This document shows, in pieces, positions 33,227 to 42,921 of a stretch of 64,000 bases of DNA; position 1 is the stretch's first letter, and each line of letters starts with the position of its first letter. The DNA comes from Candidatus Syntrophopropionicum ammoniitolerans (lineage in GTDB: Bacteria; Bacillota; Desulfotomaculia; Desulfotomaculales; Pelotomaculaceae): NCBI GenBank assembly GCA_013201395.1, contig JABMJD010000006.1, positions 1 through 64,000 of the forward strand, written 5' to 3'. Below the pieces are notes generated by a model that did no database searches, was not told the origin of the DNA, and saw nothing but the letters and a program-made list of their open reading frames with translations. The translations under genes and the position numbers were made by a program.

Positions 33227-34561
33227 ATGGATAACACTTTTTTGATCCAAATGGTTCTAGCGGCCATAATTATTGTGATTTTAATTATCTTATTAGTCCA
33301 GAGCATACGGGGTGACTCCACCGGGCCGGTGTCCAGGTTGACAGCTGGTTTTGCTGCGCTGGAAAAAAATCAGGAAAAGACTACCCGTGCCATTCAGGAT
33401 GAAATTGCCAGAAACAGGGATAGGGCTGATCACAATGCCAGGCAACTGCGGGATGAGGTTAATAACTCCCTCAAAATGCTGGCCGACTCATTGCTGGCCC
33501 GTCACACGGAGCATGCTGTGCTGCAGAAGAACCAGTTGGATACATTCTCCAGCCAGATTAATGTTTTGACCAGCAGCAACGTGCAAAAGCTTGATCAGAT
33601 GCGGGACACATTTGAGGAAAGGTTAATGCTGCTGCAGCGAGATAACAATCAAAAGCTGGAGCAAATGCGGGCTACAGTGGATGAAAAACTACATAAAACA
33701 CTGGAAAAACGGTTGAGTGAATCCTTCAGGCTGGTCAGTGACAGGCTGGAACTTGTCCACCAGGGGTTAGGCGAAATGCAGTCTTTGGCTGCTGGGGTAG
33801 GGGACCTGAAAAAGGTTTTGACCAATGTGAAAACCAGGGGGGTCTGGGGGGAGATTTCTCTGGCCGGCCTCCTGGAACAGATATTAACTAATGAACAATA
33901 CGATAAAAATGTGGTTACCAAAAAAGGCAGTACAGAGCGGGTGGAATTTGCCATCAAGCTGCCGGGCCGGGATGGGGACCGGGAAACAGTCTGGTTGCCT
34001 ATAGACGCCAAGTTTCCGCAAGCAGATTACCTGCGATTGATAGAGGCTCAGGAAGAGGCTGATCCTGTGTCTGCTGAAAAGGCTTCCAGGCAACTGGCAC
34101 AAAGGATAAAGGCGGAGGCCAAAAACATTAGAACCAAATATGTTGACCCGCCTCATACTACTGATTTTGGGATTATGTTTTTGCCTACAGAAGGATTATA
34201 TGCGGAAATTATCCGCAGATCAGGCCTGTGCGAGATATTGTTAAGGGATTTTCGGGTGATTGTGGCCGGACCCACTACCCTTTCTGCCCTGTTAAACAGC
34301 TTGCAGGTGGGTTTTCAGACCCTGGCTATAGAAAAACGTTCCAGTGAGGTTTGGGCCCTACTGGGGGTTGTCAAGGGGGAATTCGGTAAATTTAGCCTGA
34401 TTCTGGAAAAAACGCAAAAAAAGCTACAGGAAGCCAGCAATACCATTAACAGCGCCGCGAGAAAATCCCGCACAATTGAAAGAAGACTAAAGAACGTCCA
34501 GGAACTGCCTGCTGCTAAGGCGGCGGATCAGCCTGGTGAAAACCAGCAAATTGATCAATGA
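33227..34561 (+). CDS. rmuC: DNA recombination protein RmuC
   Basis: A 444-residue protein with one N-terminal membrane segment (about 5-24), a coiled-coil region (about 40-190) and an RmuC nuclease-like domain: NVKTRGVWGEISLAGLLEQIL, LPIDAKFPQADYLRL, YVDPPHTTDFGIMFLPTEGLYAE and TTLSALLNSLQVGFQTLAIE. RmuC limits inversions at short repeats, and its core is related to restriction-like nucleases. ATG 33227 follows GGGAGTAGGATAG. Single gene with 156 featureless bases upstream. Confidence 0.93.
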   Translation: MDNTFLIQMVLAAIIIVILIILLVQSIRGDSTGPVSRLTAGFAALEKNQEKTTRAIQDEIARNRDRADHNARQLRDEVNNSLKMLADSLLARHTEHAVLQKNQLDTFSSQINVLTSSNVQKLDQMRDTFEERLMLLQRDNNQKLEQMRATVDEKLHKTLEKRLSESFRLVSDRLELVHQGLGEMQSLAAGVGDLKKVLTNVKTRGVWGEISLAGLLEQILTNEQYDKNVVTKKGSTERVEFAIKLPGRDGDRETVWLPIDAKFPQADYLRLIEAQEEADPVSAEKASRQLAQRIKAEAKNIRTKYVDPPHTTDFGIMFLPTEGLYAEIIRRSGLCEILLRDFRVIVAGPTTLSALLNSLQVGFQTLAIEKRSSEVWALLGVVKGEFGKFSLILEKTQKKLQEASNTINSAARKSRTIERRLKNVQELPAAKAADQPGENQQIDQ

Positions 34562-34715
34562 GGCTCCTGATGGTTATAGGCTTTTTCAAATAATTCGTTT
34601 AATTGTATTTTATACCGTGTTAATTTTTACTTTGTGCACTGGATAGATTATTATATATGTATAGGACACAAACGTTAATTATCTGGCACCAGGATAAATA
34701 CAAAAGGGGTTGATC

Positions 34716-35285
34716 ATGATTAATAAAATTACTAAAGGTCCTACAACAGCTCTATTCCCTGTACCTGCTGTACTAGTTACCTCTTGTCTGGAGGGAGGGG
34801 AGCCGGACATTATTACCATTGCCTGGACGGGGGTTATGAATTCAAACCCGCCGGTCGTTTATGTTAGTGTGCGCTCCAGGGGCAGGCATTCCCACCGCCT
34901 GATTAAAGAGTCCGGCCAATTTGTGATCAATATTCCGACCTCAGATTTGGTCAGTGTTGTCGACTACTGCGGCAACACATCAGGCAAGGAGGTAAATAAG
35001 TTTAAAGAAACCGGTCTAACCCCAGTACCCGCATCACAAGTGCAGGCTCCACTGGTAGCGGAGTGCCCTGTTAATGTGGAATGCCGGGTGCGGGAGGTAT
35101 TATCCCTTGGCAGCCATGATGTTTTTATCGCGGACGTTCTGGCCGTTCATTATAATGAAGATATTCTTGATCAAAATGGGAAGCCCGATTATGACCGGAT
35201 TAAACCCTTTAGCTATTGCCCGCGGGAATATAGGTTGGTGGATAGAAAACTGGGTTTCTACGGTTATTCAAAAAAAGAAAAATAG
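34716..35285 (+). CDS. Flavin reductase-like FMN-binding protein
   Basis: A 189-residue flavin reductase-fold protein with the FMN-binding split barrel: PVPAVLVTSCLEGGEPDIIT, AWTGVMNSNPPVVYVSVRS and FVINIPTSDLVSVVDYCG. Anaerobes carry many such flavoredoxin-like proteins in which FMN passes electrons between small carriers. ATG 34716 follows AAAGGGG by six bases; the in-frame TTG 34710 abuts the ribosome site. The macro-domain gene begins 33 bases after its stop, so they may be co-transcribed. Confidence 0.87.
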   Translation: MINKITKGPTTALFPVPAVLVTSCLEGGEPDIITIAWTGVMNSNPPVVYVSVRSRGRHSHRLIKESGQFVINIPTSDLVSVVDYCGNTSGKEVNKFKETGLTPVPASQVQAPLVAECPVNVECRVREVLSLGSHDVFIADVLAVHYNEDILDQNGKPDYDRIKPFSYCPREYRLVDRKLGFYGYSKKEK

Positions 35286-35318
35286 TGACAAAAAGAAACG
35301 GGAAGGGGGTGTGACCTT

Positions 35319-35867
35319 GTGGAGGCATTTGCAGGGAAGACGCTGATAAAAATGATTATGGGGGACATTACCCGGCAGGAAACAGAGGCCATTGTAAACG
35401 CCGCCAATTCGGGGCTGATGGGAGGCGGCGGGGTAGATGGAGCCATTCATCGTGCCGGTGGCCCCCAAATCCTGGCTGAATGCAAGGAAATTCGGGCCCG
35501 GCAGGGTAGACTGCCCACCGGCCAGGCGGTGATCACCAGTGGTGGGAAGCTCAAGGCCCGCTATGTGATCCACACAGTGGGCCCAGTGTGGTCAGGCGGC
35601 AAAAGGAACGAGGATGAGTTGCTGGGCAATGCCTATAGGAACAGTCTAGCCCTGGCCCGGGAAAGGGGCATTCGTACCATTTCTTTTCCCTCCATCAGTA
35701 CCGGTATTTACAGTTTTCCTGTGGACCGGGCTGCCCGGATAGCTCTGGGTGTGGTGAAGGATTTTGTGAGCAGCCGGCCTGTTTTTGAGGAAGTGCGCTT
35801 TGTGCTGTTTAGTCCTCCTGTGCTGGAGGAGTTTGAGGCGGCCTGGGAAGAATTAATAAATAAGTAG
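35319..35867 (+). CDS. Macro domain protein (O-acetyl-ADP-ribose deacetylase-like)
   Basis: A 182-residue single macro domain of the YmdB/MacroD class. [20 protein letters not shown] contains the adenine-binding Asp and catalytic-loop Asn, [14 protein letters not shown] is the phosphate loop, and [13 protein letters not shown] is the second loop. It should bind ADP-ribose and hydrolyse O-acetyl-ADP-ribose or mono-ADP-ribosyl modifications, the product side of SIR2 chemistry, although the SIR2 gene is 21 kb away. GTG 35319 is about six bases after AAGGGGGTG. Confidence 0.9.
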   Translation: MEAFAGKTLIKMIMGDITRQETEAIVNAANSGLMGGGGVDGAIHRAGGPQILAECKEIRARQGRLPTGQAVITSGGKLKARYVIHTVGPVWSGGKRNEDELLGNAYRNSLALARERGIRTISFPSISTGIYSFPVDRAARIALGVVKDFVSSRPVFEEVRFVLFSPPVLEEFEAAWEELINK

Positions 35868-36012
35868 GGTATGCTATAGTGACAATCTCTAGAATTTTCA
35901 GACATCCCGGATTAGGAGCTGGTTGGCCAGTTATCTGGTAAGGTGCAGTGCATCAGCCGGGGGGAGGTACAACCCATTGTTAAAACCTGTATAGAAAGGG
36001 GTGTTGTTTGTC

Positions 36013-36969
36013 ATGTGGCTAGCCGAATTGGCGGACAATGTCTACCAGATTGATGTTCATGATCAGGAGCCCGAGCGCACCTCCTGTTACCTGATAGTGG
36101 CGGATCAGGTGGCATTAATAGAAACGGGGGCTACCCCGGGTACCGTGCACATCAGGAAAGCCCTAGAAAAACTAGATCTGCCACCGCAAAGGGTTAATTA
36201 CATCATCCTAACCCATATTCACCTGGATCATGCTGGTGGAGCTGGAGCTATGGCAGAAGTGCTGCCCCGGGCCAGGTTGTATGTACATCCCCGGGGGGCC
36301 AGGCATTTGATTGACCCCACCAGGCTCATTGCAGCCACAAAGGCTATTTATGGACAAAAATATGATCAGCTGTTTGGCCGGGTATTACCTGTCCTACCGG
36401 AAAGGATACACACCCCGGCAAACGGGGAAACCCTTGATCTGGGTGGCGGGCGGATGCTGCAGTTTCATTATGCCCCGGGTCATGCCGGTCATCATTTTAT
36501 TATCCATGATCCGGCCAGCAGGGGCATTTTTAGCGGTGATGCTTTGGGTGTACGTTTTAAGGCCCTAAGTCACCTGATGGGTTTTAATTCTACCATGCCT
36601 TCTACCCCACCACCGGAATTTGATCCCCTTCAGATGGTTGAAACATTTGATCAAGCTGCCAGGTTAAAACCAGAGTATATATATTTTGCACATTTTGGTC
36701 GGGCCGAGGGAGCCATGGTGCTGCTGGAGGGGCTAAAGGAACAGGTAGGTTCCCTTGTTGCTGTAGGCCGGAGTATCCATGCTGCTGGTGGGGGTGCCGC
36801 AGAAATTGAAAAAGCAATTTGGGACCTGGTGATGAAACAAGTGGCGGTGCACGGTTTGACAGATCAGGGACACCCGCTGCTTAAATTTATGGCCCCGGAC
36901 ATCAGGCTGAATGCGGCTGGAATAAACCATTATTTAGGGCGGGACAAGGGTGCTTCCAATAGAAGATAA
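36013..36969 (+). CDS. MBL fold metallo-hydrolase
   Basis: A 318-residue metallo-beta-lactamase-fold hydrolase. The zinc/iron motif is THIHLDHAGG (about residues 60-69), followed by APGHAGHHFI and FSGDALGV carrying further His and Asp ligands. The large C-terminal part, with YIYFAHFGRAEG and its extra His, contains the last ligand. This arrangement occurs in glyoxalase-like and flavodiiron-like hydrolases; the substrate is unknown. ATG 36013 is preferred over GTG 36001, which is fused to the AAAGGGG ribosome site. Upstream, 35868-36012 shows no gene. Confidence 0.85.
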   Translation: MWLAELADNVYQIDVHDQEPERTSCYLIVADQVALIETGATPGTVHIRKALEKLDLPPQRVNYIILTHIHLDHAGGAGAMAEVLPRARLYVHPRGARHLIDPTRLIAATKAIYGQKYDQLFGRVLPVLPERIHTPANGETLDLGGGRMLQFHYAPGHAGHHFIIHDPASRGIFSGDALGVRFKALSHLMGFNSTMPSTPPPEFDPLQMVETFDQAARLKPEYIYFAHFGRAEGAMVLLEGLKEQVGSLVAVGRSIHAAGGGAAEIEKAIWDLVMKQVAVHGLTDQGHPLLKFMAPDIRLNAAGINHYLGRDKGASNRR

Positions 36970-37039
36970 TTGTGATTAGCTAGTTGTAACAGTATTATAA
37001 AAAAGTGAATTGCGGTTGATAGTAATGGGGAGTAGCGTA

Positions 37040-38386
37040 ATGGGTAAGAATTTCACAGGCATTATTAACGGCGGTATTATCATCCGCTGGGGTCTGATAC
37101 AACTATTTTTAGCCGGACTGGTAATTCTTATACAGCCGCCGTTGTGGTTGGCTATTGGTGTGATGTTGCTAGGGGGAGCCCTGGCTACCTACATGGTTGT
37201 AGAATATATCCAAAAACACCGGGTGGTCAAAATAAAATTTGATGATGAACACCCAATTGATCCGACCTTGCAGATTGCTAACGAAACACTTCCCTACCTG
37301 CGGCGTGGTTTAAACGAGGAAACAGCTTATAAAACGGCGGAAATCATTTTGAAAATCAGTGATGTTTCCGCAGTGGCGGTCACTGATAGGGAAAAGGTAT
37401 TGGCCTTTATCGGGGAATGTTCTGATCACCACAAAGCCGGGGGGCCGATTATTACCTATGCCACAAAACAGGCTGTGGAGACGGGTGAGGTAATCATCAT
37501 CAAAGATAAAAAAGGGTTGCAATGCCCCAACAAAAATTGTACCCTGCAGTCTGCTGTCATCGCGCCCCTGATCTGTCAGGGTGAGGTGGCCGGGACGGTG
37601 AAACTATACCAGACCAGACAGGGGGAGCTCCAGCCTGCTGTTGTTAAGCTGGCCCTGGCAGTGGCCCAGCTTTTGGGTTTGCAAATGGAACTGGCAGAAA
37701 TAGACCGCCACGTCCAACTGGTGACCAAAGCAGAGCTTGATGCCCTTCATGCCCAGATTAACCCCCACTTTTTATTCAACACCTTAAATACAATCATTAC
37801 CTATACCCGGACAGATCCGGAAAATGCCCGGGGACTTTTAATCCGCCTGGCCTCTTTTTTCCGCCAGACCTTAAAAAGACACGGGCATTTTAATACCCTG
37901 CGGGAAGAAATAGAATATGTTAACACCTATCTGGTCCTGGAGAAAGCCCGTTTTCGGGAGAAATTAAAAATAGAGCGGGACATTGATCCGGATCTGCTGG
38001 ATTTAAATGTGCCTGTGCTGACCCTGCAACCACTGGTAGAAAATGCAGTGAAACATGGTATTCAGCCCAAAATGGGTCCGGGCACGATTAGGATCTCTGC
38101 CCAGCTAATGGATGGGGAAATGCTTTTTGTCATTGAGGACGATGGGGTGGGGATAGACGATGACAGTCTACCGTTGATTTTTCAGCCCGGTTTTGGTTCT
38201 GACAGCGGGGTGGGTTTAAGCAATGTTAATGAACGGCTGAAAAGTCTTTATGGGGAGGAATACAGCTTGCGGATCGAAAGCGGGGTAGATCGGGGCACAA
38301 AGGTATATGTTAGAGTCCCCATGAGTGGGGACGGCCATGAGAAAGGGGGGGTCGCCAGTGAAATTGAAAGCATTGATTATAGATGA
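37040..38386 (+). CDS. LytS-type sensor histidine kinase
   Basis: A 448-residue membrane kinase. Two hydrophobic segments (about 12-30 and 35-55) are followed by a GAF-like domain (about 80-215) containing a CPNKNC pair, then a His_kinase domain with the LytS motif INPHFLFNTLNTIITY and an HATPase_c domain (LQPLVENAVKHGI, DDGVGI, GVGLSNVNERL). Only two membrane segments are present, fewer than in LytS or BtsS. ATG 37040 is seven bases after GGGGAG. The gene overlaps its LytTR partner by 29 bases. Confidence 0.88.
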   Translation: MGKNFTGIINGGIIIRWGLIQLFLAGLVILIQPPLWLAIGVMLLGGALATYMVVEYIQKHRVVKIKFDDEHPIDPTLQIANETLPYLRRGLNEETAYKTAEIILKISDVSAVAVTDREKVLAFIGECSDHHKAGGPIITYATKQAVETGEVIIIKDKKGLQCPNKNCTLQSAVIAPLICQGEVAGTVKLYQTRQGELQPAVVKLALAVAQLLGLQMELAEIDRHVQLVTKAELDALHAQINPHFLFNTLNTIITYTRTDPENARGLLIRLASFFRQTLKRHGHFNTLREEIEYVNTYLVLEKARFREKLKIERDIDPDLLDLNVPVLTLQPLVENAVKHGIQPKMGPGTIRISAQLMDGEMLFVIEDDGVGIDDDSLPLIFQPGFGSDSGVGLSNVNERLKSLYGEEYSLRIESGVDRGTKVYVRVPMSGDGHEKGGVASEIESIDYR

Positions 38387-39152
38387 TGAATATCCGGCCA
38401 GGCAGGAACTACGGTATGCCTTGAGTGAGTTTGATAATGTGGAAATAGTGGGTGAGGCCGCCAATGCCCAAGAGGCGCTCACCCTGATCAAGGCTTTGGA
38501 TTACCAGGTTTTGTTCCTGGATATATCTATGCCGGGCATGAGCGGGTTGGAACTGGGGGCGGCTATCCAAGACCTGCCCAACCGGCCCTACATCATTTTC
38601 GTCACCGCTTTTGATGAATATGCAGTATCCGCTTTTGACGTTAACGCCGTAGACTATATATTAAAACCAGTGGAGCCAAAACGCCTGAAAAAAGCCATCG
38701 ATAAAGTCTACAGGCTAACCTATGAGATAAAAGATGGTATGTCCCTTGACGATGCGATCAAGGAGGAGCATGCTATACGAGAAAGTACTAAAGAGTTTAT
38801 GCATCTGGAAAATTTTAAAACCGATCGTGTCCCGGCAGAAAAACAGGGTAAAACAATCCTTATAGATAGTTCAGATATATTTTACGCCTTTACTGAGCGG
38901 GATAATGTGTATATAAAGACAGCAGCCGACAGGTTTTATACCCGGTTTACCTTAAAAGACCTGGAAGCCAGGCTGAGCCCACAGTATTTTTTCCGCACCC
39001 ACCGTTGTTATCTGGTTAACCTGCATAAGGTCAAGGAAATAGTGCCGTTTTTCAATGGTACCTATAATCTGATCGTTGAGGATAAGGAACGCAGCGAGGT
39101 CCCTGTAAGCCGGGCCCGGGCTAAAAACCTGAGAAAAATACTGGGTTTCTAG
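38358..39152 (+). CDS. LytTR-family response regulator
   Basis: A 264-residue regulator. Residues 1-120 are a receiver domain (IIDDEYPARQEL, phospho-Asp in LFLDISMPGMSG, lysine in LKPVEPKRLKKAI). From about residue 165 a LytTR domain binds DNA: DIFYAFTERDNVYIKTA, FRTHRCYLVNLHKVKEI and VPVSRARAKNLRKIL. It pairs with the LytS-type kinase, from which it starts within the last 29 bases. GTG 38358 follows AAGGGGGGG. Target promoters are unknown. Confidence 0.9.
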   Translation: MKLKALIIDDEYPARQELRYALSEFDNVEIVGEAANAQEALTLIKALDYQVLFLDISMPGMSGLELGAAIQDLPNRPYIIFVTAFDEYAVSAFDVNAVDYILKPVEPKRLKKAIDKVYRLTYEIKDGMSLDDAIKEEHAIRESTKEFMHLENFKTDRVPAEKQGKTILIDSSDIFYAFTERDNVYIKTAADRFYTRFTLKDLEARLSPQYFFRTHRCYLVNLHKVKEIVPFFNGTYNLIVEDKERSEVPVSRARAKNLRKILGF

Positions 39153-39288
39153 GTCCTGGAACCTTTTGAGATTGACTCCTGGTGCGGGACTGAAACATTT
39201 GGCAGAGTGCAGGCAGGTTTTCTATAATGGTCGGAGAAACTAATATACGGCAAACCGAACGGATCCGGCAAAAAATGAGGTGTTGGCG

Positions 39289-39696
39289 ATGGCCCAAAAC
39301 ATGCCGTTGGCGGGGCTAATCGGTGCTGGTACTGATATTATCGAAATTGATCGGATTAAACAGGCCATTGAACGTGGGGGCGACAGTTTTTTAAAAAGAG
39401 TTTTTAGCCCCGGGGAAAGGGATTTTTGTGAGGCTAGAAGGGATCGGTTTCCCTGTTATGCAGCTCGTTTTGCAGCCAAGGAAGCAGTTTTAAAGGCACT
39501 GGGTACGGGGCTGGCCGGGTGTAGCTTCCGGGATGTGGAGGTGCAAAGGCAGGGCAGCGGCCGTCCGGTGATCAAATTACATGGCGGGGCAGCCAAAGCG
39601 GCGGCAGAAAAGGGGATCACTTTGATATTGATCAGCCTTTCTCATAACCGTGAAAATGCAGTTGCCTTTGCCATTGCGGCGGGCAGGGAGGTGTGA
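39289..39696 (+). CDS. acpS: Holo-[acyl-carrier-protein] synthase
   Basis: A 135-residue 4'-phosphopantetheinyl transferase that activates acyl carrier protein with coenzyme A. The metal-binding motifs GAGTDIIEIDRIK and RFAAKEAVLKALGTG are intact, followed by SLSHNRENAVAFAI. ATG 39289 is eight bases after GAGG; it is slightly longer at the N terminus than E. coli AcpS. The next gene begins four bases after its stop, an acpS-nnrD pairing common in Firmicutes. Confidence 0.92.
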   Translation: MAQNMPLAGLIGAGTDIIEIDRIKQAIERGGDSFLKRVFSPGERDFCEARRDRFPCYAARFAAKEAVLKALGTGLAGCSFRDVEVQRQGSGRPVIKLHGGAAKAAAEKGITLILISLSHNRENAVAFAIAAGREV

Positions 39697-39700
39697 TATT

Positions 39701-41251
39701 TTGCGGATTGTCACTGCAGATGAAATGAGAGCCCTGGATCGGACAGCGATAGAGGAGTATGGCATATCCGGACTGGTATTGATGGAAAACGCCGGCACCC
39801 GGGTGGTAGATCAGATCCGGTACCTGCTGGGGGAGATCAAGGGCCGGTCTATCGCCATTTTTATTGGTAAAGGTAATAATGGAGGGGACGGGTTGGTTAT
39901 TGCCCGCCACCTTTTGAACAGAGGTGCCCGGGTGAAGGTGCTGTCTATTGTTGCTGCCGGTGAAATTAGAGGCGACGCTGCTGTTAACCTGGATATATGG
40001 AGGAAAATGGGCCAAAAAATTTACCCCATCCACCAGGATGACGGGATCAACATCGTCAAACTGGCCCTGGTGAAAACCGATCTAATTGTAGATGCTATCT
40101 TTGGCACCGGCTTTCATGGCCCAATGAAGAAGGAGCCCGGCCGTGTGATCCGGGTGATTAATAAGAGCGGCAAGCCGGTGATCGCTGTGGACATCCCCTC
40201 CGGGCTGGAGGCCGGCAGTGGAAAGGCAAGCGAGCCTTGTATCAGGGCCCACCAAACGGTGACTCTGGGTTTGCCCAAGTTAGGGTTATATCTGGAACAG
40301 GGTCCCAACCACACCGGTAAAATCACTGTGGCGGATATATCTCTGCCTACTGTTATGGTCAATCAGCAGGCAGCCCCCAGATACCTGCTTTCAGCAGGAC
40401 GTGTTAAAAAATGGATGAAGCCCCGCCCTTTTTCTGCTCACAAAGGGAGCTTCGGACGTGTATTAATAGTAGCAGGCTCCCGGGGAATGACGGGGGCAGC
40501 CAGTCTCACCGGCCAGGCGGCCTTAAGATCCGGGACCGGCCTAATCACTGTAGCAGTGCCGGAAACACTGCATAGTATTATGGAAGGAAAGCTCACTGAG
40601 GTTATGACGGTTCCCTTGCCGGACACCGGTAACGGTAGTTTGAGCGGGGAAGCCTTGCCTCAGATTTTATCATTGCTGGGGAACATGGATGTGCTGGCCA
40701 TTGGACCGGGGCTTTCCCAGGACCCGGAGACTATAGAGCTGGTGAGAGAACTACTGCCTGCAGTCAAACTGCCTCTGGTGCTGGATGCAGATGTACTCAA
40801 TGCCTTAGCCGGAGAGGTAGACATACTGGGAAATTTACCCGCTACCGCTGTAATCACACCCCACCCGGGGGAAATGGCCAGACTGATGGGGGTAACCCCA
40901 AAGGATATCCAGGAAGACCGAGTGGGTAGGGCTATCAGGGCAGCAGCGGACTGGAATGTAGTTGCACTGCTCAAGGGTGCCCGGACAGTAGTGGCGGCCC
41001 CAGATGGCACGGTCTACATTAACCCTACCGGCAACCCGGGTATGGCCACGGGGGGGAGCGGAGACGTTTTAACCGGGGTTATTGCTTCTTTAATTGCCCA
41101 GGGGTTGGAGCCGAGTCATGCAGCCGCAGCCGGGGCTTATTTTCATGGTTTGGCCGGTGACCTGGCGGTCAGGGAAAAGGGCATGATGGGTTTGATTGCT
41201 GGTGATATTATTTCCGCTCTACCAGTAGCGGCCCGGGAATTATTTGGCTGA
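39701..41251 (+). CDS. Bifunctional NAD(P)HX epimerase/dehydratase
   Basis: A 516-residue fusion of NnrE and NnrD. The N-terminal epimerase (about 1-220) has VTADEMRALDRTAIEEYGI, GKGNNGGDGLVIARHL and VDIPSGL. The C-terminal ADP/ATP-dependent NAD(P)H-hydrate dehydratase (about 235-515) has HKGSFGRVLIVAGSRGMTGA, ITPHPGEMARL and NPGMATGGSGDVLTG. The two repair the hydrated, useless form of NAD(P)H. TTG 39701 is used, as GGGAGGTG lies just before it and no ATG fits. It sits in an operon with acpS. Confidence 0.92.
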   Translation: MRIVTADEMRALDRTAIEEYGISGLVLMENAGTRVVDQIRYLLGEIKGRSIAIFIGKGNNGGDGLVIARHLLNRGARVKVLSIVAAGEIRGDAAVNLDIWRKMGQKIYPIHQDDGINIVKLALVKTDLIVDAIFGTGFHGPMKKEPGRVIRVINKSGKPVIAVDIPSGLEAGSGKASEPCIRAHQTVTLGLPKLGLYLEQGPNHTGKITVADISLPTVMVNQQAAPRYLLSAGRVKKWMKPRPFSAHKGSFGRVLIVAGSRGMTGAASLTGQAALRSGTGLITVAVPETLHSIMEGKLTEVMTVPLPDTGNGSLSGEALPQILSLLGNMDVLAIGPGLSQDPETIELVRELLPAVKLPLVLDADVLNALAGEVDILGNLPATAVITPHPGEMARLMGVTPKDIQEDRVGRAIRAAADWNVVALLKGARTVVAAPDGTVYINPTGNPGMATGGSGDVLTGVIASLIAQGLEPSHAAAAGAYFHGLAGDLAVREKGMMGLIAGDIISALPVAARELFG

Positions 41252-41346
41252 GACCCGGATTTTAATTATTAAAAGGTCTTTATTTATTCCATAAAAGATG
41301 CCATTATATCCTTATAATAAATTCCGATCAGCAGGAGGAGTCAGCC

Positions 41347-42477
41347 TTGATAGTAGGGATACCTAAAGAACACAAAATACATGAGGACCGTGTAGCTATT
41401 ACACCGGCGGGGGTTCAGGCCCTGATTGGAGCCGGTCACCGGGTGTTGATTGAAACAGGTGCCGGGCTGGGCAGCGGCATTAGTGATGAAACCTTTCGCG
41501 CGGCAGGTGCCGAAATACAGACGGGGTACCCCCAGGTATATGAGGAATCAGAACTAATACTAAAGGTCAAGGAGCCTCTGCCCCAGGAATATCCCCTGTT
41601 GCGTGAGGGGCAGGTTTTGTTTACCTATCTACATCTGGCCCGGGAACCGGAGCTTACTAATGTACTGGTGAAAAAAAAGGTGATTGCCATCGCCTACGAA
41701 ACAGTGCAGTTGGATAGCGGCATACTGCCGCTGCTGATGCCCATGAGCGAAATAGCGGGCAGGATGGCGGTGCAGATCGGGGCTCATTTTTTAGAAAAGC
41801 CCTGTGGCGGCCGGGGTATCCTCCTTGGTGGGGTGCCAGGTGTGCCGGCGGCGGATGTAGTTATCATCGGTGCCGGCACAGTGGGTGCAAATGCGGCGCG
41901 AATAGCTGTGGGTATGGGTGCTCAGGTAACTATAATTGACCGCAGTACGGAAAGGCTGGCCGGCCTTGATGACATTTACGGCAACAAGATTAAAACCCTC
42001 ATTTCCAACCAGTGCAACATAGAACGTTCCGTCAGCTATGCCGACCTTTTGATTGGGGCGGTGTTAATTGCCGGAGCAAAAACACCCAAGCTGGTATCGG
42101 AGGATTTTGTTAAACAAATGAAAACTGGTGCAGTAATTATTGATGTGGCTGTTGATCAGGGTGGTTCTATAGAAACCATAGACCGGCTCACCACACATAG
42201 TGACCCGGTGTACGAGAAATATGGGGTGATTCACTACGCGGTGGCCAATATGCCTGGTGCTGTAGCCCGCACCTCCAGCTTTACCCTGACCAATGCGACC
42301 CTGCCCTACGTTCTAGAGTTGGCAAATAAGGGCTTTTTCCAGGCGGTGTTGGACAACAGGGCTCTGGCCCGGGGTGTCAACATTTACAAAGGAAGCATTA
42401 CCTGCCGGGCAGTGGGGGAATCTTTGAACCTGGAATACTGCGAATTAGGCCGGGTTTTAGCCCGCCAGGCTGGATAA
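41347..42477 (+). CDS. ald: Alanine dehydrogenase
   Basis: A 376-residue NAD-dependent alanine dehydrogenase, interconverting L-alanine and pyruvate plus ammonia. [19 protein letters not shown] is the start of the family, [14 protein letters not shown] and LFTYLHLA follow, the nucleotide-binding fold is [16 protein letters not shown], and [14 protein letters not shown] is characteristic near the end. TTG 41347 is used, with AGGAGGAG six bases upstream. It follows the repair enzyme by 95 bases and is ended by a terminator, so it is probably its own transcript. Confidence 0.93.
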   Translation: MIVGIPKEHKIHEDRVAITPAGVQALIGAGHRVLIETGAGLGSGISDETFRAAGAEIQTGYPQVYEESELILKVKEPLPQEYPLLREGQVLFTYLHLAREPELTNVLVKKKVIAIAYETVQLDSGILPLLMPMSEIAGRMAVQIGAHFLEKPCGGRGILLGGVPGVPAADVVIIGAGTVGANAARIAVGMGAQVTIIDRSTERLAGLDDIYGNKIKTLISNQCNIERSVSYADLLIGAVLIAGAKTPKLVSEDFVKQMKTGAVIIDVAVDQGGSIETIDRLTTHSDPVYEKYGVIHYAVANMPGAVARTSSFTLTNATLPYVLELANKGFFQAVLDNRALARGVNIYKGSITCRAVGESLNLEYCELGRVLARQAG

Positions 42478-42501
42478 ACATAGCTTATTGTTGATAAAGG
42501 G

Positions 42502-42530
42502 GCCCCCTTGCCGGGGGCTTCTTCTTTTTT
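42502..42530 (+). terminator. Terminator of ald
   Basis: GCCCCC (42502-42507) pairs with GGGGGC (42513-42518) around TTGCC, followed by TTCTTCTTTTTT. Confidence 0.85.
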
Positions 42531-42587
42531 CGGGTAGAAGTGAAATATGTGATCATGAATTCTGCATAAAGTATTGCGGTATTATAA

Positions 42588-42605
42588 TATATTGTATACA
42601 ATATA
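42588..42605. promoter_or_regulatory. 18-bp perfect palindrome upstream of the small membrane ORF and alr
   Basis: TATATTGTATACAATATA is a perfect dyad centred at 42596.5. Its ATTGTATACAAT core resembles operators of GntR-type regulators, but no such regulator lies nearby. It lies about 100 bases before the short ORF at 42703. Confidence 0.45.
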
Positions 42606-42702
42606 ATTAGAAGGAAGATAAAACTACCTTCGGAGGTTTCCACCGGACTTATTTATATTTACCAGCAGCGTCTGTCCCGGTAGGGTGAAAGGAGGGTCGT
42701 CA

Positions 42703-42798
42703 GTGAAGTATCTTATATTTTCTTTGGTAACAATGTCGGCCTATTTTGGTGTTTACCTGTTTTTGCTTTGGGGTAGCCATGAGCCCCAGCATAGATAA
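42703..42798 (+). CDS. 31-residue single-pass membrane peptide
   Basis: A short frame starting with GTG 42703 has AAAGGAGGG nine bases upstream, one of the best ribosome sites in the region. It encodes 31 residues: a short basic start MKYLIFS, a hydrophobic core to about residue 23 (VTMSAYFGVYLFLLW) and a polar tail GSHEPQHR. It lies between ald and alr, 34 bases before the frame in which the racemase later begins. It looks like a real membrane micropeptide, but length alone cannot prove it. Function unknown. Confidence 0.5.
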   Translation: MKYLIFSLVTMSAYFGVYLFLLWGSHEPQHR

Positions 42799-42921
42799 TA
42801 TAATATAAATTTTTATAACCTGCCTGCCCTGTTGTTTCAACAGGGTTTTATTTTTGCCCCTGAAATAGTATCATGGGGATATGCTAAATTAGGTGACTTG
42901 AAATTAAAGAGGTGTAGGTTT

